A stretch of 64,000 nt of DNA from Lytechinus pictus (taxonomy: Eukaryota > Echinodermata > Echinoidea > Temnopleuroida > Toxopneustidae): contig NC_087245.1 in NCBI RefSeq assembly GCF_037042905.1, forward strand, positions 29,142,001-29,206,000. Reading direction: 5' to 3'. The notes under the pieces are model-generated. The model made no database searches. It was not told the origin of the DNA and saw only the letters and a list, made by a program, of their open reading frames with translations. Position 1 is the first letter of the stretch. The number at the start of each line of letters is the position of its first letter. Of this stretch, positions 9,101 through 17,789 are shown piece by piece. The translations under genes and the position numbers were made by a program.

Positions 9101-11729
9101 GTCAAGCCTGTTTCCACGGCAACGCTCGCTGTTTGAGGTGGAGGGATTTGCGGTGCACAGCAGAGAGACAGTTGTTTGATTATTGGATTACCTGATAGAG
9201 CGTGCCGTCAGGTCAGAGTGTTAGCTGCCCTTTTTTGAAGACATGCTAAGCTGGTCTAGTGGCTAACTAACCCTCCTTTTCGTTATTTCATACATTTTCT
9301 GATGAAAACTAAATCCCCCGCACCCTGAATGCCCAGATCTCTTAATTTTTCCAATGTACAATTGATTGAAAGTCTTTAAGATTTCTGAAGATGTAAAATA
9401 GGATTGCAAGTTTCTTGCAAATACCTCTCTCTTGACCGATCGATCGAGAGAGATAAAAAATAAATAAAAGCCTAGCTAAGCTAGCTAAGCACTAGTAACA
9501 CGAGCTGTTTACGTAAGTTCATGGGCGCCCTCGTGCACGTTTGTATTAGTTTACAAAGAATTGGGAGAAAAACAAAAACAGAAGGAAATAATATGGAGAT
9601 ATACAAGAAGAAGAAATTGACTTTATCATTATCCTGGTATTTATTTCAATTTTGATTACTTTATATACGAGGTGCCATAGAATTGAATATTGTAATTATG
9701 ATTGTTGTGAGTCGCCGTGTCGACCGACCTGGACTGAAAAACTACATTGCCGATCTTTGCTGGGCAGCCTGGCTAGCCTAGCTGAGCTGCGGCTCCAATC
9801 AGAGGAGTTAATTGCGTAATGCTTTCAATTTCGAGATCAGAGCGGACCCATTTCGTGGTACAAAGTCACCCAAAAAACATTTTCTATCCAGAATAAAAGG
9901 CGAATTTTGCAAATTGTAAGTAAATTCACTCTAGGATAGGTTAGTAGTTGGCATATATTTTCCTGATTTGAGCCTGTAAAGTGTGGGGATTGCAGAAATA
10001 ATATTTTTCATTTTTCAAAGATAAATTGACTAACGGGTTAAAACCCGACGGGTCAGCGGGTCCCGCTTGCAAATTATTGGATTATACGGGACGGTATGGT
10101 TCGGGTTTTCACTTGCGGGTTACATTAGTTTAGGGTGTTTTTCAAGACCCAATGGTCGCGCATGGTATCCACTTGTCAATGGAAGTGGCCCCTCTGGTCT
10201 AGATCTAGTAGACCTCCTTTTTTTTACTTGGCCTAACTTTATCTTTAAATTGTTCCTTTTCCCCCATCAAAAAGCAAAATTTAGTAGATCCCTAGGTCTA
10301 GACTAGAAGAGTCTACTCGAAGAGGGTGCAAAAGCGCACCCTTTCTCCAAAGACGTTAAGCGGCGGTTGGTTGCTCCACCATTACTAGTTAAGAGCCGAT
10401 GCCATGGCTGATGATGAGTACGGTAGTGTACTAGTAGTGTCATCAGTCTGTGTACTGTAGGGCCTAGACCAAAAGCTTCAGTCTCTGTATTTTGGTTGTT
10501 CCGCTGAACTGCGTTGGCTCACTCACCAATTAATAGACTGAAGAGCTTGGAGGCCCGTACGTACAGACAACGTAGTAGCAGTAACATTAGATCTAACTTA
10601 CTTCGGCAGAAACCTGATTTTCCGATCGTTTTTTTGTACATAAAATGTCACATTATGAAAAAGAAATCACATCCATATTTACGAAAAAATGTTTAAAATT
10701 CAGAAATATCGTACCTTAGATCACAGTTACCGCTAATTCCTTTCAGATGATGATCGAAACATCGTCATCTTCGATCCTTTCGTTGGTCAACGTAAGTTGC
10801 CATCTTGGATGACGTCATCATCCTTACAGACATACTTACCAGTCATTATATCGTGATTTGTGCCGCTGCTTTGCCCTTGTAGATGTGCATTGATCGCATT
10901 GATTGGCCAGGATATCGAAAATTTAATCGGAAAGCCTTGATAAAAGCACAACTCATTGAACGTAAAGGACAACAACGCACGGCTGCCCATTTTTTCCTCT
11001 CCGGCTAAAAAATAAGGAATAACGGGGGAATAACTCATCGGTAGACGGTAATGTATATTTTCTTTGAATTTACATGGTATCAAAAGAAAGATTAGAGTCT
11101 AACGAAAATAGTGGGCCTTCGTTCAAGATAATGTCATTTAGAATCTAAAAAAATTAAAATCTGGACAAAACCCGTCCTCCGAATGGCTGACGTGATTACA
11201 CATGCAGGCTCGCACAAACACACTACCGTCGGTGAATGGGGATTACAGTAAAATGTCAGAAACTGTTGAATAAATCCCCAGAAACGATGGTTATTCCTGT
11301 CTATATACTAATATAGAACATGTTCATAAACTGCTCCGAATTCAGCAGATTCATAAAATACTGAGTCCGAGTAATTATTAAACAACACTGGTGGAGAAAT
11401 TTTAAGTCAGCCGGTGCGAAACTGCATTAGCGTGAAATTCATGTTTAATCTTGACTTGACTTCAGAGTTCAATTCATCATCCGCTGCATATCCGATGCAT
11501 GGCGATTCATGTTCAAACACTCGTATAGTGCGACTCAATATGAATGCGGTACTTAATTTAATTGCTGCACGTCAAAGACTCTAGTCCGTTCACTACCGTA
11601 CTCCGTAAGTCACAAAACTTACTTAGACTTAGTCCAGCTAAAAAAAAAAAACACAAAAGAAGATGCACTGGGGTTGAATCAGGACTGACTTAGTGATAAT
11701 AATCTTCTAACCTTTTCTTTGCTTCCCAT
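1..11729 (-). CDS. XRCC5: Ku80 / XRCC5, N-terminal half (8 exons, cut by left window edge)
   Basis: Ku80 pairs with Ku70 to form the ring that binds broken DNA ends in the nucleus and recruits DNA-PKcs for non-homologous end joining. Reading the minus strand, exons 11712-11729, 4741-4854, 3524-3695, 2606-2783, 2022-2198, 1499-1613, 663-911 and 1-157 all have AG/GT borders and join in one frame. The first ~220 residues form the Ku N-terminal von Willebrand A-like domain, with AIVIVLDVGHSM, DEVALILFGT, VDALIVAMD and IILFSDLGG. The DNA-binding beta-barrel follows, with LNDDEETEV, GYRYGNDIIP and NSVAIVRRAYS. About 393 residues are visible of roughly 730 usual for the family; the rest of the barrel and the C-terminal arm lie left of the window. 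The start is set by a 6-codon exon (MGSKEK), as human XRCC5 also begins with a very short coding exon. Identity is by remembered family similarity and was not searched. Confidence 0.94.
663..911 (-). CDS. XRCC5: XRCC5 exon 7 (beta-barrel)
   Basis: The acceptor ctactctag and donor gtaagc enclose 83 codons in phase 0. Visible motifs include RSQHLNDDEETEV and EGYRYGNDIIPISEED, then KPGKVMQVLGFT. The human protein has CLNDDDETEV, GFRYGSDIVPFSKVDE and GKCFSVLGF at the same order and spacing. This is the most strongly conserved exon in the window. Confidence 0.94.
1195..1440 (-). repeat. tRNA-derived SINE in XRCC5 intron 6
   Basis: On the minus strand a tRNA-like head has an A-box-like stretch (TGGCCCAGTGAACTCG) and a B box (GGTTTGAATTCC), followed by the body CAAGAAATTGGTCCG and CTCCACTCCACCCAGTTGAG. 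The same body layout recurs at 4212-4500 (minus) and 44058-44357 (plus). The head is decayed, so this is an old copy. Confidence 0.6.
1499..1613 (-). CDS. XRCC5: XRCC5 exon 6 (entry to beta-barrel)
   Basis: The acceptor gtttttacag and donor gtacct enclose 115 nt. The exon encodes VTMFEKRAVRPTPWKVNLEV, then PELKIPVSGYLK, matching [20 protein letters not shown] and NLSIRIAAYKS of Ku80. It closes exactly on a codon. Confidence 0.9.
2022..2198 (-). CDS. XRCC5: XRCC5 exon 5 (acidic/glycine loop)
   Basis: The acceptor atattgcag and donor gtgagt enclose 177 nt. The exon encodes a Gly/Asp-rich linker (LDGGGGDGGDARDQ), then RAGERLVLSIVEEVNGAIYSF. The glycine/aspartate loop followed by an IYSF motif is the pattern seen in Ku80 (EDGSGDRGDG, then DEIYSF). 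The loop itself is poorly conserved, so the internal alignment is approximate. Confidence 0.88.
2606..2783 (-). CDS. XRCC5: XRCC5 exon 4
   Basis: The acceptor ggaatatcag and the canonical donor gtaagt enclose 178 nt. The exon encodes FVDALIVAMDIIHDAI and NRIILFSDLGGEFADD, corresponding to FLDALIVSMDVIQ and KRHIEIFTDLSSRFS of human Ku80. The exon is flanked on its upstream side (minus strand) by a GT-rich minisatellite in intron 3. Confidence 0.93.
2945..3480. repeat. degenerate minisatellite in XRCC5 intron 3
   Basis: Imperfect units of roughly 60-70 bp share the core GGTGTTGATTTTGCCCCAAC followed by ACCAACA and a variable T/G-rich part. At least seven diverged copies can be seen. The array sits between exons 3 and 4 and stops close to the donor of exon 3. 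No coding potential. Confidence 0.7.
3524..3695 (-). CDS. XRCC5: XRCC5 exon 3
   Basis: The acceptor tttacacag and donor gtatcc enclose 172 nt, ending one base into a codon. The exon encodes VFSESKDEVALILFGT and later NITVERPFRLADLDLIQHI, closely following Ku80 VFAENKDEIALVLFGT and NITVHRHLMLPDFDLLEDI. The split codon completes as Phe with exon 4. Confidence 0.93.
4212..4500 (-). repeat. tRNA-derived SINE in XRCC5 intron 1/2 region
   Basis: The minus strand carries the B box GGTTCGAGTCCCAGCC, then CCATGGC, AAGAAATTTACCCACG, GCTGCACTCAACCCAGGTGA and a tail region with AGCTACAGCTGGGTAA. It is the same family as the plus-strand copy at 44058-44357, which shares CTGCACTCGACCCAGGTGAG. It lies in the intron between exons 2 and 3 (3696-4740). 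Confidence 0.72.
4741..4854 (-). CDS. XRCC5: XRCC5 exon 2 (start of the vWA-like domain)
   Basis: The acceptor gtgtttcag and donor gtaaaa enclose exactly 38 codons in phase 0. They encode EAIVIVLDVGHSM at the start and ETARDVITMILQRK at the end. This is the first beta strand and helix of the Ku vWA-like fold; the family has VLCMDVGFTM and AKKVITMFVQRQ here. Confidence 0.93.
5117..5187. repeat. perfect 35-bp-arm palindrome (1-nt spacer)
   Basis: Positions 117-151 of this kilobase and 153-187 are exact reverse complements, separated by a single A. The centre reads CTCTCAG-A-CTGAGAG and the outer end GAAATTGTTGTGGCAAG. No mismatch is present in either arm. It lies in XRCC5 intron 1. Confidence 0.9.
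5430..5580 (+). repeat. dispersed repeat, copy A
   Basis: This segment contains AACCGCCGCTTA, then GGAGAAAGGGTGCGCTTTTG, CACCCTCTTCGA and CTAAATTTTGCTTTTTGA. The same blocks in the same order occur on the opposite strand at 10255-10395. Copy A looks interrupted after about 5580: the next shared block (GACAAGTGGATACCATGCGC) is found only at 6808 here, but close by in the other copy. Confidence 0.7.
5642..5788. repeat. near-perfect inverted repeat, ~50-bp arms, ~44-nt loop
   Basis: The left arm (5642-5695) and right arm (5740-5788) both read CAGCCAGGTTCTTCTTCAAT and CGCCGTCAG...CTACAGCTGAG on opposite strands. The left arm has a 4-nt insertion and there is one further mismatch near the outer end. 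The pair is within XRCC5 intron 1. Confidence 0.85.
6740..6870 (+). repeat. dispersed repeat, copy A continued, with a 25-G run
   Basis: The block CATTGACAAGTGGATACCAT followed by GCGCAACC matches the reverse complement of 10122-10205. An uninterrupted run of 25 G is at 6775-6799, at the place where the other copy has GAGGGGCC, so the run seems to have grown from a short GC-rich stretch. Confidence 0.65.
7100..7470. repeat. short tandem-like repeats ending in a hairpin
   Basis: The phrase AATACTTGTTAAGGGGTGCA followed by TTTTCAGAATA is repeated around 7196 and 7329, with partial versions between. The end of the region (7384-7465) is a stem with arms GCTTCGGTCTCTGT and ACAGAGACCGAAG around a loop with GTTGTTCCGCTGAACT. 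A related stem-loop with the same loop occurs at 10464-10550. Confidence 0.6.
8005..8767. mobile_element. non-autonomous TIR element with internal ~160-190 bp repeats
   Basis: Perfect 13-bp terminal inverted repeats GTCTCACCTGCAT / ATGCAGGTGAGAC bound a 763-bp element. Inside are about four diverged units with CAGGATGTTCAGTAATACTT, AAGTTTCATGAACTAGGTCC and TGACCTTTGACCTTGGTCAT. The right end has a GCC-rich stretch (8707-8740). There is no ORF of its own. I know this repeat type from marine invertebrate genomes, but its superfamily was not established here. Confidence 0.82.
8941..8977. repeat. GA microsatellite
   Basis: A run of GAGAGA with few interruptions, ending in a short G-rich stretch. 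It lies in XRCC5 intron 1. Confidence 0.85.
9110..9123. promoter_or_regulatory. RFX X-box-like site
   Basis: GTTTCCACGGCAAC fits the RFX X-box pattern GTNRCCATGGYAAC at 12 of 14 positions, with both half-sites recognisable. It is inside XRCC5 intron 1, in a moderately GC-rich non-repetitive stretch (9050-9200). Function is inference only. Confidence 0.35.
10120..10395 (-). repeat. dispersed repeat, copy B (inverted relative to 5430-6870)
   Basis: On the minus strand this holds AACCGCCGCTTA, GGAGAAAGGGTGCGCTTTTG, CACCCTCTTCGA, CTAAATTTTGCTTTTTGA and CATTGACAAGTGGATACCAT in one compact order. It therefore gives the less interrupted form of the family seen at 5430-5580 and 6740-6870. Confidence 0.7.
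10460..10555. repeat. stem-loop repeat related to 7384-7465
   Basis: CCAAAAGCTTCAGTCTCT and AGACTGAAGAGCTTGG form the arms, and TTGGTTGTTCCGCTGAACT lies in the loop. The loop matches the 7384-7465 stem-loop, but the stem carries paired changes (CGG to CAG on one side, CCG to CTG on the other). Confidence 0.6.
11712..11729 (-). CDS. XRCC5: XRCC5 coding exon 1 (18 nt, MGSKEK)
   Basis: The exon reads ATGGGAAGCAAAGAAAAG followed by the donor gttaga. It ends in phase 0, and exon 2 opens with GAAGCG, so the join gives MGSKEK-EAIVIV, which lines up with the MVRSGNK-AAVVLC start of human Ku80. The exon is far too short for ORF finders and was placed only by this match. A 6.9-kb repeat-filled intron separates it from exon 2. 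Confidence 0.85.
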
Positions 11730-12329
11730 GGTACTAGTTTCCGGAAAATCAGTGGAATTAACAAGCCAGAAGAACTCGAAAATTTACTTCCAAGTAACTC
11801 GCCTTTCCCCTGCTGCTGGAGATAACGTACCGGTACGCGCTAAGTATACGGTGGTAATACCGCCGCGCGCCTCGATCGACCGATATGTATACAATCAGTG
11901 TTTAAAACTTTGTAAAGAAAAGGGCAGTTATCGATCACGGCCTCTTTTTCAGCGATTTGTTTACAAACTTTTTTGTTTTGAAACTATTTTTTTTTTCATT
12001 TCAATATATTCATAATTAAACAAATCATACATGTATCACAAAACATTACAAGATGAAATGAATATTGTAAATAATTTTTAACAGTAACATTAATTTTGAT
12101 CACACTTAATTACTGAAAATTACATAACATTTATACCAATATTATATTACTTGTTTAATACATTTACATACTTTGGAAAAAAAAAAGTAATGTTAAAAAT
12201 TATCTATACGCATCCATTCGTTACTCTAAATCAACTTGTTCCCATTTCTGGAAATGTATTGCCAAGGTATTCCTCTGCAATCTTATATTAATTCCTCTTC
12301 CTTATGTTTTCTACCGGCAATGTTTTATT
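11730..12329. other. XRCC5 upstream region and LINE 3' flank
   Basis: Just upstream of the XRCC5 ATG the DNA is comparatively GC- and CpG-rich (11815-11885, with GTACCGGTACGCGC and CCGCCGCGCGCC), which suits a promoter of a housekeeping repair gene. No TATA box stands out. From about 11985 the sequence turns strongly AT-rich. A T run at 11987-11998 could be the poly(A) end of the minus-strand LINE that follows. Confidence 0.4.
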
Positions 12330-15060
12330 ATGGTTCCAACAGGTGGCAAAACAGCTTAATTTGCCTTGCAGAATAAATCTCCTTTTTAACTATTAAAATT
12401 ACTGTATTTAAACATTTTATTTTATTTGAACTTCCATCAATCCCTAACAAAATGTCTTCCATGGAGAGATTATCCAGTTCTTTTAATCTTAATTTAAGTC
12501 CAATATTTTTCCAAAGTGTTTGAACATTCGGGCAACTTTTAAAAAAGTGATCAAGAGTTTCAACGTCTTGAGAACAAAACGAACATTATTTTGTTAGATG
12601 ATATATAACATATTGTATGAAGTTTATCATTTGGGTAAATACCCCCGTGCAGCTGTTTAACTTGACATTTCCTTTAGCATGTTTAGTTAACAACGTACCG
12701 TAGAAAAACGATGTCTCATAATATGCCGAATTTGTTTTACTGTTAAACCTGAAAAAATCCGATTGATTTTAAGGATGTCATCCGTCTTTTTTCAAACCGT
12801 TAATGAAATATTTATATCATTGCCTTGAACAGATCTTGACTAGTGTTACATTTCTTCCAAATACGGTTCTAGATATAAACCCCTCAAAAAAAGTTTGGAA
12901 ATCTTAGTTTGGCCATTAATTTCTCCTAATTTTACACAATGCATATTTGACATCATTCAAAAGATCATTTAATTCTCTTTAAAATGATACAATGCTTGTT
13001 ATGATCGTGTCATCACGAAAAGAGCAGGATTCGAAAGTGTTGGATGAGGTCTGAATTGAAAAGCTGCAAAACGAGCAAATGTTTGGAAATCTGAGTTTGG
13101 CCATTAATTTCTCCTAACTCCCAATTTAACACAAACATAACTGATATCATTCAAAAGATCATTTAATTCTATTTAAAATGATACCATGCTTGTTATGATC
13201 ATGTCATCATGAAAAGAGCAGGATTCAAAAGTGAGTGGATGAGGTCTGAATTGAAAAGCTGCAAAACGAGCAGAAATAGTCATGAAGGGTCAAGTTCTTT
13301 TGTCTGTGTCAATAGAGATGAAAATCCATTCAAATCAAGCCCCTGCTTCTTCATTTTTATGTTCTGTTGTGGTGTATGTAGTGATGGTTCTGTGAGATAA
13401 CATGGTTTGAGCATTGGTTGAAATACCCATGCATGTTTGTTTGTTTGTTTGTTATGTGTTTGCTTGTGCAGAGGTGTGTTTGATTCCATGTTAATGTTGA
13501 TGTTAAGGTGCATGAAAACAATTAAAAGAAACCGCTGAGAAACTCACTCATCACCACGGGAAAAAGACTTTCAATATTGTGTCATTTTGCACCCTTTGTT
13601 TTTTTTTACCTTGCCCCACAATTCAAGGCACTGCACCTCCATGTGAGCCGTAATCATATCATGTAGGGTATCATTTTAAAGACAATTAAATGATCTATTC
13701 ATTGATATTAATTACACATTGATATTTACTAAAACCGAGGAGGGATTATAGATCGAAGTCAGATTTCCAAACTTTTTTTGAGGAGTTTAGATATCGTCGT
13801 CATGGGACTGATTACCTTGAAATGGATTAAGGCTGAATGAACGTTTCCACCCAATTGGCAGAGCATCATATATTTTCAAAATATAATTTGAGTCCAAACC
13901 GCTGTTTAAAAAATAAGATACTGGCCTTAAATGGCCGTTTCCATCAATCAAATGAATAAGTTTAAACATAATATGAGTATAGTTTTATATCAAATACAAT
14001 TTTGCTATCAATACATACATGTTTGTTATTAAATATTATAGTGTCTGAAACACAATCATTCTCCTTTGTCCTACATTCTTTTTTTCTTTGCCAAACTCTT
14101 AATATTTCAACAGAGAATGTTGATAACTTTGCTTTGATCTTGGCGGTATTATAATTACATTGAAAATGAACACACCACCTGTCCAATTGATTTACATTAA
14201 CTATTGAACAGTGTTTTCCATTTCATTTGATTGTCAATATATTAATCTTTTCATCCACATCGTAAACCTCCATTTTCATATTTTTGATACATTGCGTTTC
14301 TTTTCATTTTATCTTGTCCATTCCAAATAAATTCGAATGTGATTCTTTCTGTTCCACATAAACCCACTTCGGGACCACAATCAACGATGAGACATGAATC
14401 AATTTTGCAAGTGCATTAGAAGATGAATTTTCCCTAATATGGTAAATCTCTTTGCTTCCACCAGCTCAATAACTTTATTTTGCTTAAAATTCTTTGTAGT
14501 TCATTTCTTCTTTAACCTTCACATCCATGGTAAAATATATTCCCAAATCTTCACTACTTTAACCATATTCCATCCTTTCGGGTCCTGGTTTGTACTGGTT
14601 CATAATCTCATTAAATTTGTTTTATCCTAGTTTAAAAACAGCAAAAAGTAAATTTCTAAGGACCGTTCATTTCGTACAAAAATCGATACATCATCAGCGT
14701 ACAGCACTTAACTTCATTCTGAGCCAATAAAATACCCCTAACCCCTGAATCATTTCCTATAACATTTGCAAGTAATTCAATTGATGATATAAAATATAAA
14801 GCGAGAGGTAATCTCCCTGTCTTACTCCCCTCTGTATATCAAAATATTCAGTTGTGAAGCCACCATTCATAACACATGCTCCACTATACAAAGTTTTGAT
14901 CAACTGTCTAAAAGATACACCAAATTAAAAAATTTCTAATATCTTTTGTATAAACTCATGCGATACAGAGTCAAATGCTTTTTCAAAATCCACCGCTAAT
15001 AAATAAACTTTTATAATGTTATTCAAAGCCTGAAATAAAATATCATCAATAAAAAACATC
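12330..15060 (-). pseudogene. 5'-truncated, frameshifted LINE (L1/Tx1-like reverse transcriptase)
   Basis: Minus-strand fragments of a non-LTR retrotransposon appear in the expected order. LAVDFEKAFDSVSHEFI is at about 14940-15000, RGVRQGD near 14820, the catalytic YADDVSIFV at 14678-14701, and a C-terminal zinc-knuckle-like motif CSFC-x6-ETLDHFFKSC at 12530-12590. Frameshifts follow EILEIF and RQGD, and stops interrupt the rest, so it is dead. The 5' part (endonuclease and early RT) is missing, typical of incomplete reverse transcription. A TIR element (12876-13789) sits in the middle. The clade is a guess from the motifs. Confidence 0.82.
12876..13789. mobile_element. TIR element (Tc1/mariner-like MITE) inserted in the LINE
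   Basis: The ends are inverted copies of CTCAAAAAAAGTTTGGAAAT, with TAAAC(C/T)C outside them, so a TA target duplication is likely. LINE sequence continues on both sides. Inside, a segment of about 188 bp is duplicated in tandem (12893-13080 and 13081-13275), sharing GGCCATTAATTTCTCCTAA and CTGAATTGAAAAGCTGCAAA. No transposase ORF. Confidence 0.8.
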
Positions 15061-15989
15061 GTGACTCGCGGCGGATTGAATGGAAATAGCACTGTCTCGG
15101 CTTAAGCATCTTTTAAAAAAAGTAATTTATTTCAATCATGGACCTATTCATTCCGGGAGTTCTTTCCCAAGTTTGTTCCCTACATGTAGTCACGGCCATG
15201 TGCATGCGCTATAGGCATTTAATTTACATTTCTCTTATTTAAAAAAAATAGATGTGAATTTTTTTTTAATGTACCATCAAAGTTTCGCTCATTTTTCACA
15301 AAAAAAATTAAAAAACAGTGATATTGATGTCACATGCTCTTATTAAGTATTTAGTCTTAATTGTATATATTTTTAGTGAAGAATACCTTATTTCACAGTG
15401 TAATGAGATAAATATTGAAGGGATTTCATATTTTGATATAATAACAAAAAAAAGGATAGAAAGTGGGTATTTTTTCATCGGTACCCCCATTGGCCACGAA
15501 CATTTAGGCCGGCCTACATAATATTTGTTCTGTGACCAATTTGGTAATTGCATGGCCATGCAATTAGACCCAAATAGCCAATGGCAAAGTATAAGGAAGA
15601 TATCATTAATTGAAAATTATTGTCTTTGAAATCAATATATCAATGCTTGAAGAAATTAACCGAAACAAAGATCACTGCAGGCCTATTAAAAAAGTATTGA
15701 AAAACAAAGTATATTTTCATCTTTCCCGGATTTATGTGAATATTGTTTTTTGTCGTGAATTTGTATATTATTCATGCATTCAAATATTAAACAGATTATT
15801 ATTTCCATTGAACAACGACCTGAGTAATAATGGGCTGTATTAAATATCTCACAAAGCTTCATTCTCACGAGCGCTGACAGAAAAGGCGAGAATTAAAAAA
15901 GTTGTCATAATTACATTTGTATGGAGGCTTAAAAAGTACATGCACCAAATTAGGCATTGATACAATTATAATCTCGTCATGAAAATAAT
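15061..15989. other. AT-rich spacer, nothing recognised
   Basis: No splice-bounded ORF, SINE or TIR end was found. Overlapping short ORFs on both strands at 15308-15868 show no codon preference and look like chance. A CATGGCCATG palindrome is at 15551-15560. Confidence 0.5.
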
Positions 15990-16560
15990 TTCGCGAAAAT
16001 ATCAGCTGACAAGATCTCGGATCTCATCTTGTTGACATCACTTCGAATCAGATGATGGGATGGATCATGGATGGGATGTAGACATGACGATATCTAAGGT
16101 CTTTATCTTCCATTAGGGTACGGTGACTCAGTGGTAGAGCGCCTGCCTCATGGACAAGAAGTCGTGGATTTGATATAAAAATGGGAACTTCTAACTTCTT
16201 GCTAGGCGCTCAGCACTTCGATTGGAGAAGTAATTATGTTAAGCATGCAGAGTCCACTGGGAGAGCAGTTTCCAAATTAAAGTGGAGACCTGTATGGGTA
16301 AATAAAACGTTTTAACATTTTCATTCATTAAGGTAGTACACATTTTTATGGCACGCTCCAAGATCTAGTCAATAATTCTTCTCTTCTATATTGTGATGAG
16401 ATGACAAGATCTGATATCTTGTCATCTTTTGAAGGATGTAGCAATGACGATTGAGATCAGAGGCCTCGTTGTCTTATTTCTCCTAAAGGATTTAGACATG
16501 GCAAGATTCAAAATCTCGTTATCTGATCATCTGAGAGACACTGAATTATTTTGAATTTTA
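15990..16560. repeat. palindromic GACAAGATCT repeats
   Basis: Short imperfect palindromes recur: GACAAGATCTCGGATCTCAT at 16010, GATGACAAGATCTGATATCT followed by TGTCATC at 16398-16424, and ATGGCAAGATTCAAAATCTC at 16497. Related text (TGACGATATCTAAGG, TGACGATTGAGATCAG) surrounds each. A SINE interrupts the block at 16117-16340. Confidence 0.6.
16117..16340 (+). repeat. tRNA-derived SINE inserted in palindromic repeat
   Basis: GGTGACTCAGTGGTAGAGCG is an A-box-containing tRNA 5' half. The B box is decayed (GTGGATTTGATATA). The body AGCACTTCGATTGGAGAAGT runs to about 16300. It is not a functional tRNA because the T arm and acceptor stem do not form. Confidence 0.6.
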
Positions 16561-16688
16561 ACAGAAGAAAACACCATACAAGAAATTAAATTGTTATGAA
16601 ATGGCTGCTTTAGTAGTGCAAGGGCGTTACCAGATTTCATTTTGTGAACCAACTTTACATTTAGATAAGTACTCGATCTGCATTTATA

Positions 16689-17514
16689 CAGTGCGTCCCA
16701 CAAAAAACGAAACCGAGATTTATCGATGATTTATCATAACTTAATCACAAATACAATAGACAAATGACCTACCATTGTAAAGCTTAGAATCTCCTCTTTC
16801 ATCTAAAACTACTAAGATTATTTCTCATTCACGCATGAGTGGGCAAAAACAATTTGAAGAGGGGATACCAAAAAGTCATTTGGCGGGCTGTATCTGGGTT
16901 TCAAAAATAAAACCACATTTTTAAAAAGTCCAATATCTGCTCTTTAATTTGATACCACAATTACAGAAAATGGTCAAGAAATAACAAAGTTCTGGCTATT
17001 TGAAATAAGGCTTGAATTTCAATAATTTCATTAAATGAAGAGTTTTTACAGGCTAGCGTTCAAACTCACTCAACACTCCGTTTTGTTGACGATCAGCCAT
17101 GCATTAACTTGAAGCCTTTTGTTAACCATGCGATAGCTTCTGTGGGAAACCGGTGACAACACGTTTATTTAATGAAACTATGGAAATACAAGCATTGTTT
17201 CGAGGGAACTTAACTTTTTTACTTCTTGACCATTTTTTGTGATTAAGGTATCAAATAAAAGAGCAGATATTGAACTTTTTAGGCATGTGATTTTCTTTTT
17301 GAAATTCAGATACCCCCCGCCAAATGAGTTTTTGGTATCATTTGTTCAAATTGTTTTTGCTCACTCATGCGTGAATGAGAAATAATCTAAGTAATATCAG
17401 ATAAAAGAGGAGATTCTAAGCTTTACATTGGTAGGTCATTTGTCTATTTTATTTGTGATTAAGTTATGATAAATCATTGCTTAATTTCGGTTTCGTTTTC
17501 TCTGGGACGCACTG
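16689..17514. mobile_element. 826-bp element with ~310-bp inverted arms
   Basis: The termini CAGTGCGTCCCA / TGGGACGCACTG begin inverted arms of about 310 bp (16689-17000 and 17205-17514) that stay alignable throughout. Shared blocks are GATTTATCATAACTTAATCA, AAGCTTAGAATCTCCTCTTT and TTCTCATTCACGCATGAGTG. The left end follows TA. The centre (~200 bp) holds no ORF. The size, TA and long arms suit a mariner-derived foldback MITE; this is inference. Confidence 0.82.
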
Positions 17515-17789
17515 CATAATTTCAATTTAGGAGTCTTTTTATTAATATTTTTTTTCTTCAAATGCCCGTGGGCAAACTCTAGGTGACTTTGAAATGACAA
17601 GTGACACCATTGCACGTAACAGAGTCACCGCGTGAAGGTAGCAGCATGACCCCGGGTTAGTAAAAATCATAGGTGATTTTAAATCAAAATAAAGAACAAA
17701 AATATGCAATGAAAAATAAGGTTAGTATAAAAACCCCAATGAATGGAAAGTGAATAAATAATTAATATATGTATAGCTAATTTCACAAA

